The position numbers and the translations under genes were made by a program. A model generated the notes under the pieces. That model did no database searches. It saw only the letters and a list, made by a program, of their open reading frames with translations, and was not told the origin of the DNA. Source: Nymphaea colorata (lineage: Eukaryota; Streptophyta; Magnoliopsida; Nymphaeales; Nymphaeaceae). From it: a stretch of 64,000 nucleotides of DNA. This document shows, piece after piece, positions 27,701 to 38,810 of this stretch. The stretch is from NCBI RefSeq assembly GCF_008831285.2, contig NC_045139.1, forward strand, positions 16,970,354 to 17,034,353, read 5' to 3'. How positions within the stretch are numbered: position 1 is the stretch's first letter; every line of letters begins with the position of its first letter.

Positions 27701-30700
27701 AGCAAATGATTCCAGACTTTGGTAAGACAGTCTGACATTCTAAAGCCTACAGATTAGAGTTTTCCTTTCTCTGCCCTTTTTTTTTTTTGGAGGGGGCGGC
27801 GAAGTGCGCAATGGGGTCCTCCATATTCAAAATGGACAGCGTAGCAATTATTGTTCAGTCATCAGTGTTCATTTAGTAGATATACTCTCTCTAAAGTCTA
27901 AAGGACTGCCAGCAATGCCCATAGCTGGCAGTCAAAAGATGGGGACCTATCTATGGAATATGGATACTTGGGCAAAATAAAAAAGGCATGCATTTGGGGA
28001 ATATAGTCCCCTTGAAATCGCTCCACAATGCTCAAGCATTATGTCCTTATTATTTGAAATTTTAATTTCAAGCTTCTTTAGGATGTATAAGCAGGATGTT
28101 TAAATGATTCAGTTATTTATTTACTTTAAGAGGCCAAAACCATTCTTGTGGTGCTTCATTCCTTTTCTCATCCATGTTCCCTTGGTTGATAAAGGAGCCA
28201 CCTTTCTCCAGCCTTAGGCCATAGGATTTCGTGAGTTAAACCATTTACTTGTCATGTTATAAGAAAATTTGTAATGCAGCGTCACATTCAATGTTTTTTT
28301 CATGCTTGCGTTGGATTTTCCCAGTAGAGCATCTATCCTGTTAGGTGATGCAGCTTGCCCTGCACCAATGCCCTTGACCATAGAAATAATGTCTTTTAAG
28401 TGCCATTGGTTGGAAACTTGGAATTATCAAGTAAATATAGTCCTGCTATTTGGCTCAGCACCAGATTGGTTTCATTTGGAAGTGGTAGGCTCTACAAACA
28501 TGTTGGACATGCTTTTACTAGTTATACTTAGAAATTTTGCGGTAGAACCCTTTTGTCATCAGGTTTCATACATCTTATCTGCTGTGCGGCAAAATTTGCG
28601 CAATCAACCTGTTCATTTTTTAAATGACTTTTAGAGGAAAGAACATCAGGTTACACCCCGTATCGTACGATACGTGTGTAAAATCAAAAAGGGGACCGAC
28701 GGCCCCTTTTGTGCGTGTTCCTTTAAAACCTACGCTAGAGATTTTCTCCATTTGCATCAAGCTTTGCCGGTGAAGAAGCTTTCTTTCTCGTTGTGGGGAG
28801 TCTGGGGACGGTGGGAAACTTGGAGAAAGAGGGCTTTTTGGTTTCTAACACCAATAAGGTAAGAAATAACTCATTTTTGCCGTTGAATAGTTCATTTCTC
28901 TTATTTCCTACATTTATTTCATTATTTGTATGTTTTTAGTTGTATGTTCTTATTTTGGAATGTGTTGTTCATACTTCATACTTCATATACATGAATGTTC
29001 CTTTAAATACATATTTCTTGATTTTTTTCTGAATTTTGCTTGTTTTTTCGGATTTTTTTGGATTTTTTATGATCTTTTTCTATTTTTTTATGAATTTTTA
29101 ATATTTTAAAAAATTAAAAAAATAATTTTATGATACATTTATGATACGTAACGATACGCGATACGCTACGCCTTTGATAACATTGAATCTGAATGCTTAA
29201 GTTTAATTGTTGCAACTTCCAAAACAAACCTGTGCAAGTGAAAGGTCTGCCCGAACATGATGAATTAGTTCTGCAAGCAGGCTGTAAGCCAACGGCCTCA
29301 ATGTCTCGAAACACAATCTTCCAGTTCCCACTAGGACCCTACATAATAATAATAAAAAAAAAAAAAGACAGAAACTATAAGATGGGAGTGATGGCACATT
29401 TAAACAGCTAAGTTATGTAAAACAAAAACAGTTAGTGCAACAAACATAGAGCAGTATTGCCACCATATCAGAAAGATGCAATTCGTATTACGGCAAAGGG
29501 CATGTTTGCAAAGTAAAGTAAAAGATGAAATATTTCCAGGACTCACTGAAGGAATCCAAAAACTCACGAAATTTAGTCTGATCCACCACGATCATATTAA
29601 CAACAATCAAAAGTATGACAAACACCATATCAATAGGACGTAATTCATGATAGGGCAAAAGACATGTTCATAAGTAAAGAACGACATGAAATATTTCAAG
29701 GACTGAATCAAATAATCCAACAAGTTAAGAAATGTAATCAGAACAACAAATAACATATTAAGCCAAAATCAGGAGTACCTTTGAGAGGCCCCTCCCATCT
29801 GAGTCTAACTAGTGTCTCAATTAGATCAAAAGCTTTGGTACTTTCAAAAATTGTTCCATAGTGATAAACATAGCTCCAGCAATTTCCCATGATGTTTTTC
29901 TCAGTGGTTATTTTGAAAAATGACTTTTCTCATGAAAATCTCGATAAAACTAAAAAAATAAATGTGGTTTTTCAAGAATGGTATGGAATAATATGCCCAC
30001 TGGTATTTTGTTGCAAAAAAAAAAACTAAAAAGATTTTCACAAGGCGATTTTATGCTTAAAATGTGCAAAAAATTGAAGAAACTCTCACATGATTATTGT
30101 GCCATTTTCATATATCATGATACCTCTTTCACAGGACTTTTTTGCCAAAAGAAAAGAAAAACATTATCAGGAAGCCTCTAGTTATCTAATATGCATGTAT
30201 TTGCCATAGTCTCGAGATCGCAGACATCAATGACTATGGTTGATCATGTAAATCCTATTTTTAGTTTCCACAATTTCCCATTTTGAGAAGCATACACCTA
30301 CATAACAATCAAAATTCAAATGTGAAGTGCACAATGGTAATTGTTTAAGTTATTCTAAAGCAGCTAGATGATAATTCAGAAAAGTAAAAGAAAAAAATAG
30401 AAAGAGAAAACTAGACAAATAAAAAACACCCATGCATCAGCTTAGCATAGCATTTCAACTTCGAAGTGAACTGACTACAATTAGTGCAGAACTAAAGCAA
30501 AGTACAACATCCACTCCTTAAAAGGAAATACCTCCAGCTAAAGAAAACTAGCAATCCACTAGTCATCAATTGGAACAATCAAGAAATTCTCACAATCAGG
30601 TTTTATCTTAAAAATCTCATTCAACAACAAAATTAGTAAACCATGATATATTACACTAGCATGGACACAAAACAACCTCTCAAACTACCACCAGGGGTGG

Positions 30701-33291
30701 ATGCTTGCACTATCTCAACTTGCCAGTAGCACAAAGAAGGGTGCCAAGAGAAGGCCATAAAGAATGAGATGTGCCAGATCAAGTCCCCTGTTTCCAACCA
30801 ATGATTGTTCAAATTCTCTAGCAAACAGACTACATAAGACTTAAGTGAAAGAAGACATCTTTAAAACTAACCACCAAAAAACACAAAAGAATAGCACTAA
30901 GGTGACCTGTCTCTGCGAACACTAGTAGGACATGTCACTACGCCACTTAAGGTAACAAGTAAAGCAACAAGAAGCCAATTGAATTTCGTGAACTGTTCAA
31001 GATTTAGGAAAAGAAAATGACTACATACCGCTCTTCCAGCAGTGTATCAATTAACTTATAAAACCCTTGCCGAAAATCCGTTGAGAGAACATGTCTTGTA
31101 GCTATCAGTAACTCCTTCAATGCACCAAAAAACTCTTGATTAGAATAGAATTTTGTTCACAAGGAACAGCAGAAGAGTAACAACCGGTATCAACAGGAAG
31201 AAGGAGAATCACAGCCAATACCCTACGTATTGATACAGAATCAGGACATGTAACAAGCAAATTTACAATGCTCCTAGATATGCTCTCTTCATGTGGTCTA
31301 ATGTACTCAGCAAAGCTCTTCAGAAGATAAGTCAAAAATGAAACCGTCTGCAGAAATTGGAAACAACATAATTGTCAGTACTCAGTATATTTCAAAAAGT
31401 GCCTCAAAGTTTCGAACTAAACTCATGAAACAGGTAAAACCAATTCCACCCATGCTATAATCAAACTAACAGAAAACTGGACTGCACTGCAAACCATAAC
31501 ATGAAAGAGTAGAAATCATACCTTGACTTGTGCACCCTTGAATTCAACAAAATGGCTCTTTAAGCTAGGAGGGACTTTAGCAGGTCCCTGTATAGATATA
31601 GCAGTGACCATCAAAGGCAGAAGAAGAGGAATGTTTGTTTGCACTTGGCGCCCATATAACTGGAAAAGAAACATCACAACCAGCGGGCTCTCTGTTACTA
31701 TTTTGAAGGAGCGAGTGCTGGGATTGAGCGGCACAGGGTTTGGACCTTCATGTGGCTTCTGAGGCCCAACGTATCCCAATGAAGGCAGAGAAGATGTTGG
31801 TTCTGGATGCATATCATCAACATTCATCTCCTCGAAAAAGTAGCTAACTGTACTCTCAAAATTCTGATATATCTGCAATCATTCAGCACAAACAACAATT
31901 CACCAGTCAAAATAAAATAAAATAAAAAAGTCTGAACAAGAACCAGACTGCAGTGCCTGAATATCATATTCATAGATAGCGATTCAAGAAGGTCTTTTTA
32001 CTTTATCATCCTTCCCTACCAAATTCTATTTGAGACAATCAATAAGACCACTATATACCCTCAAAGTTACACCATGGCCTTCTTTTCTTCTCTTTCACGT
32101 GCAGAAAGTTGGTATAAGTTGGGTTCTACCATTTTCAGACTATAACAAATTGTTCTGTTTGACACAGCAAATAGCCTAAAATATAGACTGATATAAACTT
32201 CTCACCAACACACACCAACAAGATTAGAACGAATGGGCATGAATTCCTTTAGCACATGGATAAGTTGGAGTGACGAGTCAGGTATCCCTGTCAACCTTTC
32301 CGTAGAATTGATTGAGGACTAACATATTAATATCAAATTTTCGGTGGATTTAAGCTTGAGGGGTACAATTGTTCAGATCGATTCACGTTAAGAGGTCATG
32401 TGTGATTATTAATTGGTCAGTAACTTGAATTCCACGCACATATTGTGTAGCGCAAGAACATACTTCCCATAGTGGTTCTAGGTCTCCGCTCGTAATACTG
32501 TGTCAAAGCAACGGCTAATTGAGGAGCGAAACTACTAACCTTCTTCAATCATTTCACAACACCGTCCAAACCAACGGTTAATTGGGGAGAAAAACGACTA
32601 ACATTCTTCAATCATTTCACTAGTACATGGAAGCATACCAGTCCATATGCCAACTTCCAACCATCAAATACCACGTCGAAACAACAGACACCCAAGGAGG
32701 ACTCTACCGGAGGTGGATTATCGACAAAGATGATCCGGGACAGGAAGAAAAGCAAGGTGGGCACCAACCTTGCAGACGAAGTCGAGGAAAGGCTGGACCT
32801 CGGCCTCGAGGGTCGGGCGGAAGTTGCGGAGAAGGTCGAAGATGATACGCATGCAGATGAGGCCGTTCTCCTCGTTGTCGAGGGTAAGGACTTGCATGGC
32901 AACCTTCAGGAGGTCTTGAACGAAGGGGCGGAGCACCTCGCTGTGGGGCAGCCGGTTGAGGACCTCGACGACGACGTTGCGCACCTTGTGTTCGATGCTG
33001 TCGGAGAACTGCGGCTTCGTCAGATGCGTCAGCACGGATGAGAAGGCCCTGAAGTAGCACTTGAGGAAGTTGAGGTACTCCGACGTGTGAGCGACCTCGA
33101 GGCTGTCCCTGACCTCCATGGCCAGCTGCAACCTCGTCTGCATCGCTGCAAAACCACGAGAACATCAGTATCCAAGCAAAACCCTAGAACGCCCAAACAA
33201 GGAGAGTCAACAAGGGAGGGATTGAGATAGTACGGATTTCTGGCTCAATAAGACGACGAGCATGCTGCTCGAAGTTCTGAATAGGGCTCAT
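5878..33291 (-). CDS. TRA1: TRA1/TRRAP-like pseudokinase scaffold of SAGA and NuA4
   Basis: Giant PIKK-family scaffold that receives transcription activators for the SAGA and NuA4 histone acetyltransferase complexes in the nucleus. I assembled 36 coding exons, each joined at GT..AG in phase, totalling 11,535 nt or about 3,844 residues; plant homologues are about 3,850. Exons, 5' to 3': 33234-33291, 32769-33145, 31522-31872, 31222-31347, 31029-31114, 29230-29338, 27299-27394, 27147-27209, 26892-26951, 26686-26751, 25881-25962, 25405-25508, 24086-25315, 21798-22799, 21265-21600, 20879-21137, 20574-20796, 20079-20436, 19088-19237, 18781-19002, 18487-18708, 16076-16726, 14148-14411, 13715-14071, 12986-13377, 12471-12900, 11075-12373, 10734-10994, 10339-10629, 9757-10179, 8381-8812, 7623-7901, 7117-7519, 6883-7031, 6584-6787, 5878-5997. 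The start [14 protein letters not shown] and the end MDPTWHPWF match the plant family as I know it. Layout: long helical HEAT-like N-terminus, FAT, degenerate PI3K-like domain, FATC. No frame breaks or missing exons were seen, so the gene looks intact. The start lacks an obvious TATA box. Confidence 0.95.
6315..6515. repeat. Three-copy tandem repeat, unit 67-68 bp, in last TRRAP intron
   Basis: Units start at 6315, 6382 and 6450 and share TAACTGGCTG, a GGGGTAC core, TAGCTAGTTAGCA and GGCTGAGG. The third unit is the most diverged. It lies entirely within the intron between exons 35 and 36, so it does not alter the protein. Confidence 0.85.
10339..12373 (-). other. FAT-domain part of TRRAP (exons 27-29)
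   Basis: These exons encode roughly residues 2559-3175, rich in TPR/HEAT-like helical pairs (for example [21 protein letters not shown]). They correspond in position to the FAT domain of PIKK proteins, a solenoid that clasps the kinase-like domain. The exact domain edges are an inference from position and general resemblance. Confidence 0.7.
14990..15460. other. Strand-asymmetric purine-rich tract in a TRRAP intron
   Basis: After about 15020 the + strand is overwhelmingly A and G, so the minus-strand transcript is pyrimidine-rich for about 400 nt. It lies inside the 1.66 kb intron between exons 22 and 23 and splits into no recognisable element. The phenylalanine- and leucine-rich open frame across it is a by-product of this composition. 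Confidence 0.7.
21662..21703. repeat. Compound (GT)n(GA)n microsatellite in a TRRAP intron
   Basis: A GT run interrupted by TATG passes directly into a GA run. It lies in the short intron between exons 14 and 15. Confidence 0.9.
28655..29172. mobile_element. Probable insertion bounded by CGTATCG/CGATACG motifs in a TRRAP intron
   Basis: The left edge contains a perfect 16-nt palindrome, CGTATCGTACGATACG (28659-28674). The right edge has several related motifs (GATACGTAACGATACGCGATACG, shown here only as its parts GATACG and CGATACG). Between them the sequence is T-rich on the + strand and differs from the surrounding intron. The arrangement suggests a transposed element or a dispersed repeat with palindromic ends, but no transposase and no clear target duplication are visible. 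Confidence 0.4.
32510..32623. repeat. Two-copy tandem duplication, period 63 bp, in TRRAP intron 2
   Basis: Two units start at 32510 and 32573. Both contain AACGGYTAATTG, CGACTAAC or its variant, and CTTCAATCATTTCAC. The duplication lies a short distance downstream (on the transcript) of exon 2. Confidence 0.8.
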
Positions 33292-34805
33292 CTTCGAGTT
33301 TCGATGATTTCCCTTCTCCTTCCCCTCTGGAAGGGGTGAGAAGAAGGTCTTACGACTTCAGAGGAGTAAAAGACAGCATTCAACCAAACTCGGAGAGCGA
33401 AAGAGAGAGAGAGAGAGAGCGCGCGCCAAAGAGAGAGAACAGGAAAGGGGAGAGGGAGGGGGGGAGGGATTTAGAAACTGCTTCGGGTGCGAGACTGCGA
33501 AGTGCGAACTGGGGTTTTCCGGCAGGCAAAGCTTTTATGTGAATCTCGGGGAGGATCCTGTTGTTAGCTGTTCAATCAATTCGCCCCAAATTCGAACCAG
33601 TTCTTGGGAGAATTGGAAGGTACAAGGACTCTCGATTCATCAAGATTTATATTGGCGGTTGATTTTTCAAGACAATTGGTTGATAAAAAAATAAAAGAAA
33701 AATAACTTAATTAATGTTACGTTCTTAGAATGTTATATCATGTTAAGTGCTTAAAATATTATATCTATCTTTATCGTCGAAAGATGAATGTCCAAATGAT
33801 TCATTACAAAACTAAGTAAATTCTCATATTTATCCATTTCCCCTTCCTCTTCTGCCATCCATAACCAACTTGACTCTCAACTAACCGCCAAGAAGAACAT
33901 GCACGATAAAAAATAACATTTATAACATAGTACTCAGTGTATTTTCGTTCATGCGCCATAACTCAAATAACACTAAACGTATAATCCACTTTATCAATAG
34001 CTATACCAGCTATGTTATGGTCCATGAAGCTAGTGTTTCTCGCACTATGTATAAATACATGAGCAATTTTATCAATCAACAGAAGATGAAGAGCTAAAAA
34101 CTTTGGCTCCATCTATACCAACATGAAATGTCAAAACAAGGGAAGGATGACAAGTTCGAAGGTGGGTCTTAGATGAGAACCGAATATTCCAGCAATCCAG
34201 TCCACGTTTCCAAACTAAGGTACCGTTTGCTCTTCTATAGTCAAAGTTCTAGAACACCATTGATTTTGGAATTTTGAAAATGAGAAAGAAAATCAACGTT
34301 TCCAAAACTTGGTTGTGTTTGCAAATGGTGAACTTAGTTTTGTGAAACGAGAGAATGAGAAGGAAAATCAACATTTCCAAAACTCGGTTGTGTTTGTCAA
34401 ACAATGCATTAGTTTTCTGGGAAAAAAAAAATAGCGTTTGATGCGCATCAACGGATTGAAAGTCAGATCGTTGGGAACCTTTATTTGAAAGTTCATAAAA
34501 AGCTGTGGGGCGCTCATGCAGTTTTTTTAAAAGTATGCGATATGTTCTCAAATTACGCGGAACATTCTGAGACTTACTGAAAATTTCTACCCAACAGACG
34601 ATGCGACGTTTATTCTTTTTCATCTTAGAGACATGTTTCTCTATTCTTTCCCGTCCGACAAGTGATTGTGTTCAAACCACCGTCACTGGCGACCGGCGCG
34701 GAGGATTCTGACAACGACCGGCGAACTTGAGGAACTGGGATCGTTTTCTGTTTCTTTATCGTTCCCTTTTGGAGGAGGAATTCGTTCTGCGGGGAAACCA
34801 GAAAA
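33292..34805. promoter_or_regulatory. Shared upstream region between divergent TRRAP and AP-2 sigma genes
   Basis: The two start codons point away from each other and are 1,514 bp apart, so this stretch must hold both promoters and leaders. Neither start has a convincing TATA box nearby. Close to the TRRAP start there is a GA-rich tract (about 33396-33425), which probably falls in its leader. A tandem duplication lies at 34277-34425. Whether the promoter is truly bidirectional is an inference from spacing. Confidence 0.6.
34277..34425. repeat. Two-copy tandem duplication, period 75 bp
   Basis: Each unit contains GAATGAGAAGG or its variant, AAATCAACRTTTCCAAAACT and GGTTGTGTTTG. It sits about 400 bp upstream of the AP-2 sigma start codon. 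Confidence 0.8.
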
Positions 34806-37800
34806 ATGGTAAGATTTCGACATTTTTTTTTTGTTCAATTGTTACATCCCAGGAGCAAAAAAATCAGGGATCTTGAAAAAATTATGGTCTTTGCCATGAC
34901 GCGATGGGCAGATCCGGTTCATTCTGCTTCAGAATAGGCAAGGGAAGACGCGCCTGGCGAAGTACTACGTGCCGTTGGAAGAATCTGAGAAACACAAGGT
35001 CGAGTATGAGGTGAGAATCCCCTTCCTCTTCTCTCTTCCCATTCCATTCGGGTCCCTCTTCATCAAGGCGTCCATTATTCGTTTTCTACTGGTTCAAGAG
35101 ATTCGAAGGAAAATATCTGAATTTTGTGGGTTCACTCAAAAATGGTTTCTGGCAGGTCCATCGTCTGGTAGTCAACAGAGATCCCAAATTCACCAATTTT
35201 GTCGAGGTTGGTTCCTCCCCTTTACCTTTCATTGGTTACATCTGTATATCTTGAGATCCTCAATTTGGGTACTGCTCTTTCCAGATAGCGATTTTTGTAA
35301 GAATGATCCTCTCCCTCTCTTCCCCTTTGTGGCATGGTTGCTGTATTGAAATGTTGCCGTGCCCTGCGTTTTCGACCGTATGTTGAGTACCAATATATTT
35401 TCGTTGGGATTTCTAGGGGTCTGCTTCATGTGGAGTTTTCTTGATTCTCGTTGGACGTATAAGGTGGCCACGTGGGTAACATGCGACAAGATTAAATTGC
35501 AGTTTCATCGTTCTCTTCCATAGGAAGCAACGTTTCAGATTGTCTAGCAGTAGAGTTCCCAGCATGATGATCTAGGATTTATTATCTCTGGTAAATATTT
35601 ACATATTACTGTTCAATCGGAAAAAGATTAGGTATTTTATGAACATAATGTTTATGTACAATCCAAAGAAATGCAAATAGTAGATCAGGTATTGAGTACA
35701 CGGTACTAAAAATCTTGAACATTGTCTTGTCCTAGAGGTTGGTGGTAGTGATGATGGTAATATTTATCAAATACTGCAGCTTCAGGTTGTCAAATAGTTA
35801 TTGCGTCATTTATGCGTTGGTCTCTTTTTCCCTCCATCAATCAGTGCAGCTTGAAAGTTGTATACTGAAATGTATATGTGCATGTGAAAAGAGAGGGACA
35901 TATAAATTATGTAGACAGTAATCTTTGTTCCCATGAGAGGCTTGACACTTCCAATGGTTTTCTTTGTGCTATGTCAAGTAGAACTAAAGAACTGAAGTTT
36001 GGCGCGAACGTGTATTGTTATGAAAGTCCATAACCTTTTTCCCCTTGTGACTCGTGTCAGTACCAATGTACAGTTAATCTTGATTTGGTGCATTTGTAAA
36101 TGGAATGATACATTGTCATGAGTCATAACGATTTTATTGCAAAGAACATGTTACTGTGGCGTATTTGAGTGGGTCATGTTGTGATTTAAAAGAAATAAAT
36201 AATTTCTAATAACTTCTCACTGTCAAAAGAAAAACATGCTTAAAATGGAGTCATGTCTCATTTGTAAGCATGAAAGGTACATCTCTTGCTTGGACAAAAC
36301 CTTTCAGTATGTTGTGGACCAATTTAGGAAGTTGTGACATACTTGGTTACTTGATGTAAAATTAGTCATTTAGTGGTAACATGTGAAATTTGACTATTTA
36401 TAGAAGACAAAGCAACCTTTTTTCTGCTCTTGCATGATGTATCTGTCCACGCGCACATGAACATGTGCTTGTCTTTTCATCTTAAGCTACATCTTGGCTT
36501 TCTGATGCCATGCGTTTTATGAGGTATTGGTTACATAACGTCCATAATATAGGGTTTTTACTTTTTAGTTGACCGCCCTTGTCTCTATTGTCAAAGATCT
36601 GTATTTTCTACAAGCTAATTTTGATACTCTTGTGTCTATTGGTAATACAAAAATTTATTGACTTTCTGATAACTGGGAAAGCATGATCTCTTTATTTATT
36701 CTGATTAGTTTTTCTGGACTTTGCAGTTTCGCACACACAAGGTCATCTACAGGCGGTATGCTGGACTGTTCTTTTCAATGTGTGTTGATATCACAGATAA
36801 TGAACTGGCATACTTGGAGTGCATTCATTTATTTGTTGAAATATTGGATCATTTCTTCAGCAATGTTTGTGAGCTGGATTTGGTCTTTAATTTTCACAAG
36901 GTTTGTCATATGATTTATGTTCTGTATTTTGTCCTTTTTTAATATTTTCATGCTAGTAGCATACTAATGGTGACTTCTCGGGCAGATATATACTTTTACT
37001 TTCGTTTGTGCATGTTTTCCCGTTGAGTAAGATTATCTGATTTGCATTTTTGAAATTAGTATAGGATGACACTGTATGCACATATTCATTCTTTTTCTCT
37101 GTCGGTGCACTGACAATCCCCATGGACAGATTCCAGAATCCACATGAATCTGGTTCCCATGCTACAAGATTACATGCACTAAGAACAAGCAGGGAGCTTC
37201 AACTAGCAAAGATAACAAGCACACTGGGACAAACAGAAGACAAGGGGACATCAAGAAAAATTTGAAAGTACCAGCCTTACTAGCAATCAATGCCAGAAAT
37301 AGGATCGCACTCACATTCCTTTCCTACCCACAAGAAGGCTTTGACCATTTTCTGCAACCATGAGAAACAAGAATAACCAGCCTGCACACTATCTCATGAC
37401 TTGGGTTCCTACATTATTGTTAGGCAGTTTTGTTAACATTAAAGAAGAATCTGGTTAGGGAACTTATGTTGTTACACTTTTTGTAGTTCTTTGCTAGTTG
37501 TAGTGGTGGAGAAATTGAATTTCTGATGTTGTAGTGTTGTTAATCATGTTAGTAAGTGACAGAAAAAAACTATCGTCAGGAAACCAAACCAGTGACATTT
37601 CTTTATTTGGCTGACTTTGAAAATTTGGCCAACCATACATTTAGTGATATCAAAGAATTTCTTGTAGACAAGTCACCAGGATATTCTCACGTCTGTCAAG
37701 ATGGTCTGAAATGCATTTTCTTTATTTGTTTTTTGAAAGTGGTCAAGAAATGCCTGTCTCAAACGTCATTGTTTATGCTGCATTTGTTTTTTAGATTGTG

Positions 37801-37945
37801 AAGGTTATGGGGATTTATTTTTCATACCTGATCATGGCCCTTTTGCCTGCTTTCTTTTGGAAATATTGTTAATGTTTCAGGTATATCTGATACTGGATGA
37901 GTTTATCCTTGCTGGTGAATTGCAAGAGACAAGCAAAAGGGTGTG

Positions 37946-37986
<41 letters not shown>

Positions 37987-38810
37987 CACACACACACACA
38001 TGCACACACGTAGGTTCTGTATGAATATTCCTCTGCTCAAGGCTATTAGATTTCCTTTTCGTTGAGGAAAAAGCCACCTGTCGTTATTGTTGTCTCTGTT
38101 TGTTTTCATCAAAAATTGTATTGGGTGACTTGGGCCTGGATACTAATGAGAATGAATCAGTTGTTATCTATGACATTATGGCAAGTGTTTGTGGAAAGAA
38201 GTTACTACCTCAGTTCTCACTTTATCCCACCTGTACCTCCTTTTCCACAAAGAAAAAAAGTTAATTCAACTGGGAAAAGCATGCCAAATGATAAAACTAG
38301 CAAAACGTATTCGAGTTTGGGGCTTGTTTTAAACTTTATTTGATGGTCCGAGACTCCGAGTGAACACCTTCTGGCTTGGGATGGCTTTCAGGGAAAAGTG
38401 CACGAATGGAAAACTGCAAAACACAGTAGACTAGATTTCCCACCATGAAAGACCTTTTATCTGGATTTGGAAACTCTTTTCTGGGACTGTCAGAACTGGC
38501 AATTTTCATTTAACAAAACAAGATTTCTTCCTGCAATTCTTCTTAAACGTCAAATGAGGAAGGTCATGTAGGTCTGGACGCTCGTAAGGAGAAAAAAATA
38601 TGTCATTACTTTAGGAAAAAAAAATCTGGATTCTGTTTGCTCATAACTTTGATATCATCTCCTGTGACCCTGTCCTCTTTTTCCCTTGGAAACAGGGAGA
38701 ACTTGGCACAAACAACCATTTTCATAAAAGTTGTTCACAAATTCATTTTTCTTTCTTTCATTTTCCAGGCTATCATTGAGAGGATGGGAGAGCTGGAGAG
38801 GCAAGAGTGA
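34806..38810 (+). CDS. AP2S: AP-2 clathrin adaptor complex, sigma subunit
   Basis: Small core subunit of the AP-2 adaptor, which links cargo to clathrin at the plasma membrane during endocytosis. Six coding exons: 34806-34808 (the ATG alone), 34912-35010, 35156-35206, 36727-36900, 37881-37940 and 38769-38810. All have GT..AG borders and all junctions are in frame, giving 142 residues, the normal length. The protein reads [16 protein letters not shown], then [24 protein letters not shown] and [17 protein letters not shown]; it aligns across its whole length with what I know of plant sigma-2. It forms the longin-like fold; the hydrophobic positions that bind dileucine signals are expected in it. 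The first coding exon holds only the start codon, so the start depends entirely on correct splicing. The gene is divergent from TRRAP. Confusion with AP-1 sigma is unlikely because the C-terminus is the short sigma-2 type. Confidence 0.97.
37085..37420. other. Compositionally odd block in AP-2 sigma intron 4
   Basis: The rest of the intron is T-rich on the coding strand, but this block is A- and C-rich with few T runs. This would fit an inserted element. No terminal repeats, target duplication or coding potential can be seen, so its nature is open. Confidence 0.3.
37950..38000. repeat. Compound (CT)n(CA)n microsatellite in AP-2 sigma intron 5
   Basis: About 16 CT units followed at once by about 8 CA units. 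The block starts only ten bases beyond the splice donor of exon 5 (exon end 37940). Confidence 0.9.
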
